Shown: positions 8,992-19,278, counted from the stretch's first letter. The stretch is DNA of 64,000 nucleotides from Pleomorphomonas diazotrophica (GCF_002844595.1 NZ_PJNW01000009.1:279604-343603); one strand, 5' to 3'. A program made the numbers and translations. Notes: generated by a model from the sequence alone, not told the origin.

Positions 8992-9818
8992 TGAGCTATA
9001 TCGACGCCCCCTCGACCGAACGGCCGCCCGCCGCCCTCCGCCGCCGCTGGACGGCCGCCCGCTTCACCGGCCTCGCGCTGATGGCGCTCTGGGCGCTGCT
9101 CGGTCTCTCCATCGTCTACATCCTCGTCGTCGGCTACGATCCCGAGAAGCTCGCCAAATATGGCCCGCGCATCCTGAGCGGCATCGGGGTGACCCTGAAG
9201 CTCGTGGTGATGTCGGTCCTGCTCGGCGCGCTGATCTCGATCCCGGTCGCTGCCGGCCGTCTGTCGAGCAATCCCATCATCGGCGGCATCGCCTTCGGCT
9301 ATTCCTATTTCTTCCGCGGTACGCCGCTGCTGGCCCAGACCTTCCTCGTCTATTACGGCGCCGGCCAGTTCACCGACACCCTGAAGGCGGTCGGCCTCTG
9401 GGTGTTCTTTCGCGACGCCTATTTCTGCGCGGTACTGACCTTCTCGCTCAACACCGCCGCCTATCAGGCGGAAATCCTGGCGGGTGCCATACGGGCCGTG
9501 CCGTCGGGTCAGTGGCAGGCCGCCGATTCGCTCGGTCTGCGCCCCTTCACCACCATGTTCAAGATCGTCTTGCCGCAGGCCCTGATCACCGCCTTGAGGC
9601 CCTATGGCAACGAGGTGATTCTGATGATCAAGGCGTCGGCCATCGCCTCGATCATCACCGTGCTCGATCTGATGGGGCAGACCCGCTACGCCTTCTCCAA
9701 GACCTACGACCTGCAGATCTACATCTGGGCGGCGGTGATCTACCTCGTCACGGTCGAGGTGCTGCGGCGTCTGTGGGAGCTGATGGAACGCCGGCTGACG
9801 CGGCATCTCCGGCGCTGA
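8991..9818 (+). CDS. Amino-acid ABC transporter permease (HisM-like)
   Basis: Second permease subunit, 275 residues. A ~25-residue polar N-terminus precedes the first helix, then the family motif GIGVTLKLVVMSVLLGALIS, FFRGTPLLAQ and the coupling loop QAADSLGLRPFTTMFKIVLPQ are visible. It partners the upstream HisQ-like protein. No ATP-binding subunit gene follows: the next gene, on the other strand, is a glycine-zipper lipoprotein. The transporter must therefore borrow an ATPase encoded elsewhere, or its gene has been displaced. Confidence 0.9.
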   Translation: MSYIDAPSTERPPAALRRRWTAARFTGLALMALWALLGLSIVYILVVGYDPEKLAKYGPRILSGIGVTLKLVVMSVLLGALISIPVAAGRLSSNPIIGGIAFGYSYFFRGTPLLAQTFLVYYGAGQFTDTLKAVGLWVFFRDAYFCAVLTFSLNTAAYQAEILAGAIRAVPSGQWQAADSLGLRPFTTMFKIVLPQALITALRPYGNEVILMIKASAIASIITVLDLMGQTRYAFSKTYDLQIYIWAAVIYLVTVEVLRRLWELMERRLTRHLRR

Positions 9819-9837
9819 AGACCCGCCAAAAGAACAA

Positions 9838-9860
9838 GGCCCGAAGCGGTGCTCCGGGCC
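9838..9860 (-). terminator. Rho-independent terminator for the lipoprotein gene
   Basis: A ten-base stem with one G-T pair (GGCCCGAAGC and GCTCCGGGCC) around a GGT loop. Read on the minus strand the hairpin is followed by TTGTTCTTTT, the expected T-rich tail, so it ends transcription of the gene at 9901-10176. It may also stop read-through from the permease on the plus strand, though that side has no T-tract. Confidence 0.7.
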
Positions 9861-9900
9861 CTGAAGAGAGATACGCGGCTCAGCGATGGTCGCTATGCGA

Positions 9901-10176
9901 TCAATTGCAGGCGACGCGGTAGGGGCGACCGTAACGATCGTAGGCGACACAGTCTTCGCGGGGCGCCGTTGCGCCGGCCACCGCTGCGCCGCCGATGCCG
10001 CCCACCGTGGCGCCGATCAGGGCGCCCTTGCCGCCGCCGGCGATGCCGCCGATCGCCGCGCCGCCGAGCGCGCCAACGGCCGCGCCAGTGGTGACACGCT
10101 GCTGGGTCGGCGTCTGGTTGGCACAGGCGCCGAGGCCAAGGGCCAGCGCGGTGACTGCGACTGCGAGAACTTTCAT
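9901..10176 (-). CDS. Glycine-zipper lipoprotein
   Basis: Small envelope protein of 91 residues. The N-terminus is a lipoprotein signal ending in the lipobox LGAC (Cys near residue 18), so it is probably anchored to a membrane by lipidation. The core is a glycine-zipper double helix, GAAVGALGGAAIGGIAGGG followed by GALIGATVGGIGGAAV. The tail DCVAYDRYGRPYRVAC contains two cysteines that could form a disulfide. ATG at 10176 (MKVLAVAV) is chosen; MEAIMKV from 10188 is less like a signal peptide. Related proteins are often described as YMGG-like or 17-kDa surface antigen-like; exact function unknown. Confidence 0.85.
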   Translation of the reverse strand: MKVLAVAVTALALGLGACANQTPTQQRVTTGAAVGALGGAAIGGIAGGGKGALIGATVGGIGGAAVAGATAPREDCVAYDRYGRPYRVACN

Positions 10177-10351
10177 GATTGCCTCCAAAATCTGGTCCTG
10201 TCGGTGACTTCAACGCGCCAGCGGTGAAAGGGTTCCCCGCGCCGCGGCATCGCCGCCATCTGGTTCGTCTCCGTGCCTTCTGCTAATGCGGCTAGGACAA
10301 GCGCCTGTGACAATAAGCGAAAACACTGCAATTGGATAGATGAGGTTGATG

Positions 10352-11221
10352 ATGGCAAAGGTCGTATTCCTCGGACTCGGCGTGATGGGCTATCCGATGG
10401 CCGGCCACCTCCGGACGCGGGGCGGTCACGAGGTCACGGTCTACAACCGGACCGGCGCCAAGGCGGACGCCTGGGTGAAGGCCTTTGGCGGACGCGCCGC
10501 GCCGACGCCGCGCGAGGCGGCGGCGGGTGCCGACTTCGTCTTCGCCTGCGTCGGCAACGACGATGATCTTCGCTCGGTCGTGCTGGGTCCCGATGGCGCC
10601 TTCGTCGGCATGAAGCCGGGAGCGGTCTTCATAGATCACACCACCGCCTCGGCGGACGTTGCCCGCGAACTCCAGGAAAAGGCCGTCGCCCTCGGTCTCG
10701 ATTTCCTGGACGCGCCGGTATCCGGCGGCCAGGCCGGCGCCGAAAACGGCGCGCTGACCATCATGGTCGGCGGCGATGACAAGAGCTTTGCCGCCGCCGA
10801 GCCGGTGATGCAGGCCTACGCCAAGATGATCGTCCATCTGGGGCCGTCCGGCTCCGGGCAGCTCGCCAAGATGGTCAACCAGATCTGCATCGCCGGTGTC
10901 GTGCAGGGGCTCGCCGAGGCCATCCATTTCGCCAAGTCGGCCGGTCTCGACGTCGAGAAGACCATCGCCGCCATCTCCAAGGGCGCGGCCCAGAGCTGGC
11001 AGATGGAGAATCGCTGGAAGACCATGACCGCCGGCAAGTTCGACTTCGGCTTTGCCGTCGACTGGATGCGCAAGGATCTCGGCATCGTCTTGGACGAGGC
11101 GCGGCGGACTGGCGCCCGCCTGCCGCTGACGGCGCTGGTCGACCAGTTCTACGCCGACGTCCAGGCGTCCGGCGGCAACAGGTGGGACACCTCGAGCCTG
11201 ATCTCCCGTCTGGAGAAATGA
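10352..11221 (+). CDS. NAD(P)-dependent beta-hydroxyacid dehydrogenase (3-hydroxyisobutyrate / tartronate semialdehyde reductase family)
   Basis: Cytoplasmic oxidoreductase of 289 residues. The Rossmann motif FLGLGVMGYPMAGHL lies at the N-terminus, the substrate-binding signature DAPVSGGQAGAENGALTIM near residue 115, and the catalytic lysine in GQLAKMVNQ near residue 170. These motifs mark the family that includes 3-hydroxyisobutyrate dehydrogenase, GlxR and Gamma-hydroxybutyrate dehydrogenases. Three ATGs are possible (10340, 10349, 10352); 10352 has GAGG at a good 6-nt spacing. Which hydroxyacid it uses cannot be decided from the sequence. Confidence 0.88.
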   Translation: MAKVVFLGLGVMGYPMAGHLRTRGGHEVTVYNRTGAKADAWVKAFGGRAAPTPREAAAGADFVFACVGNDDDLRSVVLGPDGAFVGMKPGAVFIDHTTASADVARELQEKAVALGLDFLDAPVSGGQAGAENGALTIMVGGDDKSFAAAEPVMQAYAKMIVHLGPSGSGQLAKMVNQICIAGVVQGLAEAIHFAKSAGLDVEKTIAAISKGAAQSWQMENRWKTMTAGKFDFGFAVDWMRKDLGIVLDEARRTGARLPLTALVDQFYADVQASGGNRWDTSSLISRLEK

Positions 11222-11255
11222 TCTGCAAACTGTCGAGTGGTCGGCGGCGCCCCCA

Positions 11256-11300
11256 GCATCGGACCGAAAAGTGGAATCCGGTTTTCGGAACATCCGATGC
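11256..11300 (+). repeat. 45-bp interspersed palindromic repeat, copy 1
   Basis: Outer arms GCATCGGA and TCCGATGC, inner arms CCGAAAA and TTTTCGG around GTGGAATCCGG. The same 45 bp occur at 48937-48981 on the opposite strand with one mismatch, and a version with different but still complementary arms lies at 60711-60754. Located 35 bp after the dehydrogenase stop codon. Confidence 0.85.
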
Positions 11301-11499
11301 ACGACAGAAATCCAGAGCGGTGGCCCGGATACATCCGGGCATCTGCCGCTCTAGCGCCCGCCGGGTGGGGCATGGGAGCCATTCGCCTTCCGCAAGGCTC
11401 GATAGCGTCCGTGCAAGCAGGCCGATAACTGAACCGAGAAGGGTAGTTTTCTCAGGCGACTAGCTGTTTTGCCTCGGCAAAAGCGTTGCCCTGGCTAAC
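11301..11499. other. Non-coding stretch between repeat and mntP control region
   Basis: About 200 bp with no credible frame on either strand. It joins the dehydrogenase 3' region (with the palindromic repeat) to the mntP regulatory segment. I see no further clear signal in it. Confidence 0.5.
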
Positions 11500-11516
11500 A
11501 TGCAAATGACTTGCAT
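11500..11516 (+). promoter_or_regulatory. Mur/Fur-like operator upstream of mntP
   Basis: Perfect dyad ATGCAA-N5-TTGCAT. Fur-family Mur sites of rhizobia are TGCAA-rich dyads of this form, so a Mn(II)-responsive repressor site is inferred. It lies about 60 bp before the predicted riboswitch and 220 bp before the mntP start codon, in an AT-rich stretch that could hold the promoter. Confidence 0.6.
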
Positions 11517-11570
11517 TTTCAGCTAAGTATTTGAAGTTGCTTGATAATATATCTCGTTTCGGGTATCGAA

Positions 11571-11692
11571 CTCGCATCGGGGAGTAGCCACCGTCGCCTG
11601 AGACGGGACCGCGTCAACATGCTCGCACTCATTGCGTGGCGCGGTCGGCCGAAAGGTCCGGCAAGACCGTGGTGACGCCATCTTCGAGCGAG
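11571..11692 (+). promoter_or_regulatory. yybP-ykoY-type manganese riboswitch
   Basis: Leader of mntP showing the conserved parts of the family in order: GGGGAGTAGCC at 11579-11589, GTCAACATGCTCG around 11613-11625, and CCGGCAAGACC at 11658-11668. The enclosing stem P1 can form from CTCGC (11571-11575) and GCGAG (11688-11692). In characterised members Mn(II) bridges two internal loops and frees the downstream ribosome-binding site or terminator switch. Presence right before a MntP-family exporter, the commonest partner gene, strongly supports the call. Confidence 0.85.
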
Positions 11693-11735
11693 GTGTGCCG
11701 ACGTCATCCGGTTTTGCGCTCGACTGGTACCGCCG

Positions 11736-12305
11736 ATGTCTCCGATCTCCATCGCCGTGCTCGCCGTGGGCATGTCCATCGACAGCCTGCTTGCCTCGGT
11801 CGGCGGCGGCGCCAGCCTCCGGCGCCAGTGCCGGCTCTGCGATGCGATCCTGGTCGGCATTGTCTTCGCGGTCGTGCAGATGATCACGCCCTTGCTCGGC
11901 TGGGCGGCCGGTGCGGCCGCCAGCTCCTATGTGGCGAGCTTCGATCACTGGCTGGCCTTCGGCCTCCTGACGCTGGTGGGCGGCCGCATGGTTCTCCTGG
12001 CCTTCCGCGCCGAGGAGGAGGGCGCTCCGGAGGCAAGCTTCATCGGCACGCCGGTGACGCTGCTGCTCACCGCCGTGGGCACGTCGATCGACGCCATGGC
12101 CGTCGGCGTGTCGCTCGCCTTCGTCAAGGCCAACATCGTCGTCATCGTGGCGGCGATCGGCGCGACGACATTCCTGATGTCGGCCGGCGGCGTGATGATG
12201 GGCCGGCTGATCGGCAACAGATTCGGCCGGTCGGCCGAAGTGGTCGGCGGCCTCGTGCTCATCGGCCTCGGCTGCCTGATCCTGCGCGAGCATCTGATCG
12301 GCTGA
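11736..12305 (+). CDS. mntP: MntP-family manganese efflux pump
   Basis: Inner-membrane Mn(II) exporter of 189 residues with six hydrophobic segments in two inverted repeats. The paired family motifs are visible: VGMSIDSLLASVGGG near the start and VGTSIDAMAVGVSLAF in the second half, each with the conserved Asp that lines the ion path. The gene has a yybP-ykoY-type riboswitch and a Mur/Fur-like dyad upstream, consistent with induction by excess manganese. Its last 47 bp overlap the 3' end of the convergent MFS gene. Confidence 0.92.
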   Translation: MSPISIAVLAVGMSIDSLLASVGGGASLRRQCRLCDAILVGIVFAVVQMITPLLGWAAGAAASSYVASFDHWLAFGLLTLVGGRMVLLAFRAEEEGAPEASFIGTPVTLLLTAVGTSIDAMAVGVSLAFVKANIVVIVAAIGATTFLMSAGGVMMGRLIGNRFGRSAEVVGGLVLIGLGCLILREHLIG

Positions 12306-13494
12306 CCCCGTCCCCGGCCGCATGGGCAAGCCGCTCGCCGAGCGCAAATCCGGCGAGGGAGATGAGCGACAGTCCGGCCACCACCGGCGCCACCACCGAC
12401 CAGCCCCAGCGGCTCGCCACGTAGCCGACGAGCGGCGGGCCGATCAGCGACCCCGCCGCGCCGAACTGGGCGAACACGCCGTTCGAGGCGGTGACCAGCG
12501 ACAGCGCCGCGCCGCTCCGGCGCAACAGCACCGGCAGTCGCGCGAAGGCGATGGCGGCGACGAGGCCGGAGACGGCGTTGGCCGCGATCACCGCCGCGGC
12601 GACGATCGTTCCGGACAGGCGCGTCGCAAGCTCCCCATTTGGAAACCCCGCGAAGAACAGCGCCGCCGGCAGCGCGAGGCCCACGGCGACGAGCACCAGC
12701 GGACGGCTTGCGCCCTCGCCGGTGCCGATGAGACGCGCGGCGGCGAAACTGCCGGCGATGGTCGCGGCCGACGTCACGCCGGTCACCACGCCGGCGCTGG
12801 CGATCGAAAAGCCCCAGGCTTCCGAAAGATAGGCAGGCAGCATGCCGAGAACGCCGACCTCCAGCGTGGTGTAGAAGCCGAAGCCGAGGGCGAGCGCCCA
12901 TATGGCGGGCGGCGGAACGGCAAACCCGGTCTGCCGGTGTTCGGCCATGGCCGGCAGGCGGAAGGTTCTTGGCAGCGTCACCAGCACGGCCAGCGCCCAG
13001 AACACCAGGATCAGGCGCCAGTCGATCAGGCTGGCGGCAAGGCCCGAGAGGATCGTACCCCCGGCGATGCCCACGGGGACGAAGGTGCTCCAGAGCGCCA
13101 GTGCGGCGGCGCTGTCGCGGCCAGCCGCCATGGCAATCAAGCTCGGCGCGGCGATGACCACCATCAGGTAGCCGATGCTTTCGACGAGACGGGCGAGATA
13201 GAGCAGCGTCGCGTCGGGCGCCGCAGCCGCCGCGAGGCCGGCTGCGGCCACGAGGACGGTGCCTGTCGCCAACACGGCGCGGGCGGAAAAGCGGGCGGCC
13301 AGGATGCCGGCAATGGCGCCGAGGCTGGCTCCGCCCGCCTCGATCAGCGACACCATCAGCCCGGCACCAGCCAGCGTCAGGTCAAGGTCGGCGCGTATGG
13401 CCGGCATCAGCGCCGCCATCTTGCCGAGCTGGGCGGCGGCCAGCACCCCGGCGAGCCAGAGAAGAAAAATGGTCGGCCAGCGCTTGGTCATCAT
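12259..13494 (-). CDS. MFS transporter (CynX/NimT-like set)
   Basis: Twelve-helix major facilitator of 411 residues. Start at 13494 (MMTKRWPTIFLLWLAG) has AAAGGA six bases upstream; the frame extends to 13623 but the extra residues are hydrophilic and lie over the upstream regulator gene. Mid-protein LARLVESIGYLMVVIAAPSLI and the second-half repeat LGFGFYTTLEVGVLGMLPAYL are typical of MFS permeases for anions or drugs. Substrate unknown. It follows an XRE-type regulator on the same strand, so the two probably form one unit. Confidence 0.85.
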   Translation of the reverse strand: MMTKRWPTIFLLWLAGVLAAAQLGKMAALMPAIRADLDLTLAGAGLMVSLIEAGGASLGAIAGILAARFSARAVLATGTVLVAAAGLAAAAAPDATLLYLARLVESIGYLMVVIAAPSLIAMAAGRDSAAALALWSTFVPVGIAGGTILSGLAASLIDWRLILVFWALAVLVTLPRTFRLPAMAEHRQTGFAVPPPAIWALALGFGFYTTLEVGVLGMLPAYLSEAWGFSIASAGVVTGVTSAATIAGSFAAARLIGTGEGASRPLVLVAVGLALPAALFFAGFPNGELATRLSGTIVAAAVIAANAVSGLVAAIAFARLPVLLRRSGAALSLVTASNGVFAQFGAAGSLIGPPLVGYVASRWGWSVVAPVVAGLSLISLAGFALGERLAHAAGDGVSRSDARAGSGSRGR

Positions 13495-13542
13495 CGTCAG
13501 TCCTTTCGGACGACGGCTAGCAACGCCTCGCGTCACATTCCA

Positions 13543-13557
13543 CGCATGAATTATGCG
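13543..13557. promoter_or_regulatory. Palindrome between regulator and MFS genes
   Basis: CGCAT-gaatt-ATGCG, a perfect 5-bp-arm dyad overlapping the XRE stop codon and about 50 bp upstream of the MFS start. It could be the operator of the XRE regulator or a weak terminator; nothing decides between these. Confidence 0.3.
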
Positions 13558-14096
13558 GGCCGGCCATAGAAGGACGTGGCGAGCCGACCGGCCGAACCGT
13601 CCGAAAGGCGCACCCGCTCCCACAGCATCGGGCCGGGCCGGATGGGAATGTCGGGGTCGCCGTTGGCGCCGGTGTCGAAGGCCAGCGATCCAATCTGGCC
13701 GTCATGCCAGCCGAGATCCTTGAGCCGGGCTTCGGCGGCCAGGATCTCCTCGGAGGCGTAGACCAGCATCGACCGCCCCAGGTAATCGGCAAGATCCACC
13801 CGCCAGTCGGCGGCGCGGGCCGGCGAGGCGGCGAGCAGGCGATGGGTTCGGTCGCAGATGAGGTGGACCGGGCTGGTCGACGTCTCGACCAGCCGCTTCA
13901 GCGCCGCGTCCTGGGCCGGGTCGGGGCGGGATGCGAAGATGGCCTGCAAGGCGCGCGCCTGCTCCACCGTGAGCGGCAGGCTGCCGTTCTCCCAGCGCGA
14001 TACGGTGGGCTGGGTGACGCCCATCAGGTCGGCAAGATGCGACTGCTTCATGCCGGCGAGGCGGCGCAGGTGCCGGAGCGGCAGTGTGGGAACCAT
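13551..14096 (-). CDS. XRE-family transcriptional regulator with C-terminal sensor-like domain
   Basis: 181 residues. Residues ~5-55 are a Cro/C1 helix-turn-helix, LRRLAGMKQSHLADLMGVTQ then TVSRWENGSLPL. The remainder contains a PAS-like or ligand-binding segment (PVHLICDRTHRLLAASPARAA) without enzyme motifs. Located directly upstream of, and codirectional with, the MFS gene (57-bp gap), so it probably regulates that transporter. The inducer is unknown. Confidence 0.85.
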   Translation of the reverse strand: MVPTLPLRHLRRLAGMKQSHLADLMGVTQPTVSRWENGSLPLTVEQARALQAIFASRPDPAQDAALKRLVETSTSPVHLICDRTHRLLAASPARAADWRVDLADYLGRSMLVYASEEILAAEARLKDLGWHDGQIGSLAFDTGANGDPDIPIRPGPMLWERVRLSDGSAGRLATSFYGRPA

Positions 14097-14138
14097 GGCA
14101 AGGTGTCTCGGTGGCCGAACCGACAGGGTACGTCCGCT

Positions 14139-16862
14139 TCAGCCTCCCGACAAGCCGCTCCGACGACGCCTGAGCACCGTCTGGTAGGCAAGGCCGATCG
14201 CCACCAGCACGCCGCCGAGGCCGATGAAGGACAGGGCCCTGAGCGCGCCGGTGAGGCCGGCCGTGTCGATCAGGAACACCTTGGCCACCACGCCGGCGAC
14301 GATCACCGCCGCCACCGTGCGCACCGTCCGGCTGGCGGTTGCAAAGCCGATGCCGAGCACCACGAGGCCGAGCGTGAGCCAGACGGCCGAGTAGGCGTAG
14401 AGCTCGCCTTCCTCCACTCCGCCCCAGCCGAGGTTGCCCGTGTGCCAGCCGGCGCGCACGGCCAGCGTCGCCCACATGGCAGCGAGCAGGCCGCCAACCG
14501 TGGCGGCGATGGTGACGGCATAGGGCGGCAGATCCTTGCGACGGCGGGCCAGTCCGGCGATCAGCAGGGCCATGACGGCCGGCCCGAAATAGCCGAGAAG
14601 AAGCGTGCCGTCGAAGGCGCCGCCATCGATCGGCTCGCCGCTGAAGATCGGGTTGTTGACGATGAGAAGGCCGATGGCCGCCATGACCAAGCCGAAACCG
14701 CCGAACAGCGGAACACCCCAGATCATGACCGGCGATGGCCGGCGGGCGCCGACCCAGTTGAGGCCGAGCGAGATGGCCATCATCACCATGCTGAGAAGGC
14801 TCTGCTCGGCAAGGCTGGAGACAGGCGCGAACATGTCGCCGCCGTTCATGGCATGGTGGACTTCCACCGTCGCCGTCAGCGCCGTGAAGATGACGGCCAG
14901 CGCCTCGAACACCGGCACATAGCGCGGATCGCCCGGCGTGCGGCCGAAGCGCCATGCGGCATAGGCGAAGGCCAGCGTCGGCACGCCATAGCCATAGAGC
15001 AGCGGGTTGAACAGCACGGTGGTGCCGAGATCGTCGCCGACGATGCGCGGGTCCCAGGCGACGCGAGCGATCACCACGGCGGCGACCGCCAGCGCGGTGG
15101 GCCGCAGCGCGACGACCGGCCGCCGCGCCTCCACCCAGGCGATGGCGGCGACCAGCAGGGCGAGCGAGACGGTCAGCATGCCCCGCTCCAGAGCGATGGT
15201 CAGGGCGGCGCCGAGTGCGGCGACGCAGCCCACCGCATAGGCGGCAATGGCGCCATCGCGCCCCCTGGCGTCGGAAGCGAGGCGGCGGCCGAGATACTCG
15301 GTGACCGAGCCAAGATAGATGGCCGCCACCAGCGCCGCGACGGCGAAGGCCGGCGAGGCCGCGAGGTCAAGACTAGTATTGAGATAGGCGATGGCGATCA
15401 GCCCGGTTGGCGCGAAGGCGCCGGCGATGGCGAGCTGCGGCCGGCCGCGCGAGGCGATGGTGCCGGCAAGGCCGGCCACCGTCAGGATCACGCCGAGCAG
15501 GATGCCGATGCCGAGATAGTCGCTGCCGGCCGGCGAGGCCAGGAGATCGGCAAAGCCCGGCACGGTGGGCTGGCCGGTCACCGGATCGATGACGACGTTG
15601 GAAACCGTCACGTTGAGGAGGCCATAGGCGAGGAGCGTGGTGACGAGCGCCGTCACCGCGAGGCCGCGCGCCGCCGGCCATTCCGAGGCGAGCGCCATCA
15701 GGAGCGCCGCGAAGATCACGATGAGGCCGACCGTCAGCGGCTGCGTGCCGGCGGCCGCCACGAAGGCGAGAAGCGGCAGCGTAAACAGGCTGAGGACGCC
15801 GGCCGCCGTCCGGTCGAAGGCGGCATCCGCCGTGCGGTCGCGCGGCGCGTGGCTGGTGACGAAGACCACCGCGGCGAGCAGCAGCGAAATCAGGAAATGT
15901 GCGGCGATGTAGAGCTGGTCGGCTCCGTGCCCGACGGTTCCGACGGTGGCCGAAAGCAGCAGTGACCAGAGTATGTTGGCGACCGTCGCCGATATGGCGA
16001 GCCAGCGCCACAGGCGGAGGCGGGCGACGCCATAGGTGGCGGCGGTGACCACGGCGAGATAGAGGATGAGCGGCAACAGCGCCGGCTCGGTGCTGGAGAC
16101 GAGGAGCGGCGTGACATAGGCGGCAAGCAGGCCGAGCGCCGCCAGCGCCGGCCCGTGCCTGAGCGCCAGCACCAGGGTGGCGACGCCGACGGCGCCGAGC
16201 GCCACGAAGGCGAAGGCCGGCCCGATCAGCCCATAGAGACCATAGGCGGCATAGACCGAGGCGAAGGCCGATACCGCGCCGGCGGCGGCCAGCACGCCGG
16301 GAATATAGGCGCGGCGCGCCGGACCGTCCGCTTCGGCAAAGCCGGAGCGGCGCAGCCACTCGCCGCCGGCGAGCAGCAGGGCCGAAAAGACGAGGCCGAG
16401 GAGCACCCGCGCCGCCGGGCCGAGCAGCCCTGCTTCAATCGAATAGCGGACGAGGAAGATGCCGCCGAGGCCGAGCGCCAGCCCGCCGACCCAGACGGCC
16501 CAGCGGCTGCCGATCTTCTCTTCCAGCGAGTCCCGGGCGGCGAGCGGCGGCTGTTCCGGCTCCGGCTGAGCGGGGTCGTCGGCGCTCTCCGCTTCGTCCA
16601 GCGGCTCCGGCGCGGCCTCGGACGCGGCGACCTCTTCCTCGGCTTCGACGATCTCCTCGTCAGGCGCGCTGGCGGCGGGGCGCGCTTCGGTGAGTGGCGG
16701 CTCCGCCATGGGCTCGATCCGCCGTGGCGCGCGCAATGCCGCTTCCAACTGCTCGATGCGCCGCCGCAACTCCTGGGTTCGCGAGAAGGCGACGATGCCG
16801 AGCACCGAGCCGGCGAGGATCGTCAGAACAATGAGGGCGGCAAAAAGCAGAAGCTCATCCAT
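14139..16862 (-). CDS. DUF2339 multi-pass membrane protein
   Basis: Large integral membrane protein of 907 residues. The N-terminal helix (LLLFAALIVLTILAGSVLG) is followed by a coiled coil (TQELRRRIEQLEAAL), an acidic Ala/Glu-rich linker (~residues 50-115), and then more than twenty hydrophobic helices. The family motif EEKIGSRWAVWVGGLALGLG at the start of the membrane part is diagnostic of DUF2339. The role is unknown; family members are found in the cell envelope of many proteobacteria. Transcribed in the same direction as the sensor kinase upstream, with a 64-bp gap. Confidence 0.85.
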   Translation of the reverse strand: MDELLLFAALIVLTILAGSVLGIVAFSRTQELRRRIEQLEAALRAPRRIEPMAEPPLTEARPAASAPDEEIVEAEEEVAASEAAPEPLDEAESADDPAQPEPEQPPLAARDSLEEKIGSRWAVWVGGLALGLGGIFLVRYSIEAGLLGPAARVLLGLVFSALLLAGGEWLRRSGFAEADGPARRAYIPGVLAAAGAVSAFASVYAAYGLYGLIGPAFAFVALGAVGVATLVLALRHGPALAALGLLAAYVTPLLVSSTEPALLPLILYLAVVTAATYGVARLRLWRWLAISATVANILWSLLLSATVGTVGHGADQLYIAAHFLISLLLAAVVFVTSHAPRDRTADAAFDRTAAGVLSLFTLPLLAFVAAAGTQPLTVGLIVIFAALLMALASEWPAARGLAVTALVTTLLAYGLLNVTVSNVVIDPVTGQPTVPGFADLLASPAGSDYLGIGILLGVILTVAGLAGTIASRGRPQLAIAGAFAPTGLIAIAYLNTSLDLAASPAFAVAALVAAIYLGSVTEYLGRRLASDARGRDGAIAAYAVGCVAALGAALTIALERGMLTVSLALLVAAIAWVEARRPVVALRPTALAVAAVVIARVAWDPRIVGDDLGTTVLFNPLLYGYGVPTLAFAYAAWRFGRTPGDPRYVPVFEALAVIFTALTATVEVHHAMNGGDMFAPVSSLAEQSLLSMVMMAISLGLNWVGARRPSPVMIWGVPLFGGFGLVMAAIGLLIVNNPIFSGEPIDGGAFDGTLLLGYFGPAVMALLIAGLARRRKDLPPYAVTIAATVGGLLAAMWATLAVRAGWHTGNLGWGGVEEGELYAYSAVWLTLGLVVLGIGFATASRTVRTVAAVIVAGVVAKVFLIDTAGLTGALRALSFIGLGGVLVAIGLAYQTVLRRRRSGLSGG

Positions 16863-16926
16863 GGCGCAACCGGCTCCCGTTCGGAAGGCAGTGATAGCCT
16901 ATTGCGGGAGCTTGCGAAATGGGAGG

Positions 16927-18468
<1,542 letters not shown>

Positions 18469-18542
18469 GCTTGATGCCAACTTCCAGCCAATGGTTTGGC
18501 CACACTTAAGCCCGATTTTCCCTAACGGCCGGTTCGCTCGTA

Positions 18543-18551
18543 TGGTTAACA
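18543..18551 (-). promoter_or_regulatory. CtrA-like half-site upstream of the sensor kinase
   Basis: Minus strand reads GTTAACCAT about 75-83 bp upstream of the preferred kinase start. TTAACCAT is a common alphaproteobacterial CtrA-binding form; the full TTAA-N7-TTAA is not present, so this is suggestive only. Confidence 0.3.
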
Positions 18552-18686
18552 TACGGTGTTCAACGCATGCGGGGCCTTGGTCGGTCGGACCCGGGGCTTG
18601 ACAAAATGGAGAAAAAATTTCTTATTCCAGGCTAGATAATCGTCGAAAATAGAATGTCATTTCGAGCTACGGGTGGGCGCAAGATC

Positions 18687-19172
18687 ATGCTGGACCGGCT
18701 GGATAGGAAAATTCTCTCGATCCTTCAGGAGGATGCCACCATTCCCGTGGCCGAAGTGGCCAAAAGGGTGGGCCTGTCGACGACGCCCTGCTGGCGACGC
18801 ATCCAGAAGTTGGAGGAGGATGGCGTCATCCTGCGCCGGGTGGCCTTGCTCGATCCCAAGTCGGTCAACACCAAGGTGACGGTCTTCGTGTCCATCGTCA
18901 CCAACCAGCATTCGGAGGAATGGTTGCGCCGTTTCGCCGAACTGATCCGCGAGTTTCCCGAGGTGGTCGAGTTCTACCGCATGAGCGGCCAGGTCGACTA
19001 TCTCCTGCGCGTGGTGGTGCCGGACATCGAGGCCTACGACGCCTTCTACAAGCGCCTGATCGCCAAGATCGACATCTCCGACGTCTCCTCGGCCTTCGCC
19101 ATGGAGCAGATCAAATACACGACCGCGCTGCCGCTCTCCTACATACAGCTCGACAAGGACAAGCAGCTCTAG
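18687..19172 (+). CDS. Lrp/AsnC-family transcriptional regulator
   Basis: 161 residues. N-terminal winged helix-turn-helix (LDRLDRKILSILQEDATIPV, VAKRVGLSTTPCWRRIQKLE) followed by the RAM ligand-binding and oligomerisation domain (MSGQVDYLLRVVVPDIEAYD). The protein is probably an octamer that senses an amino acid. ATG at 18687 (MLDRLDRK) matches the family start; the frame extends to 18654. Divergent from the sensor kinase. No amino-acid catabolic gene adjoins it, so its target is unclear. Confidence 0.9.
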   Translation: MLDRLDRKILSILQEDATIPVAEVAKRVGLSTTPCWRRIQKLEEDGVILRRVALLDPKSVNTKVTVFVSIVTNQHSEEWLRRFAELIREFPEVVEFYRMSGQVDYLLRVVVPDIEAYDAFYKRLIAKIDISDVSSAFAMEQIKYTTALPLSYIQLDKDKQL

Positions 19173-19278
19173 GCCCGAAAGCGTTTAAAGATGAGCGTCG
19201 GTTGGAGGTTTCCTCCGCCGACCGGTTGGGCTATCGTCACCATTCCGGCAAGTCCGGCCCCGAGGTGAGCGCAACCGC

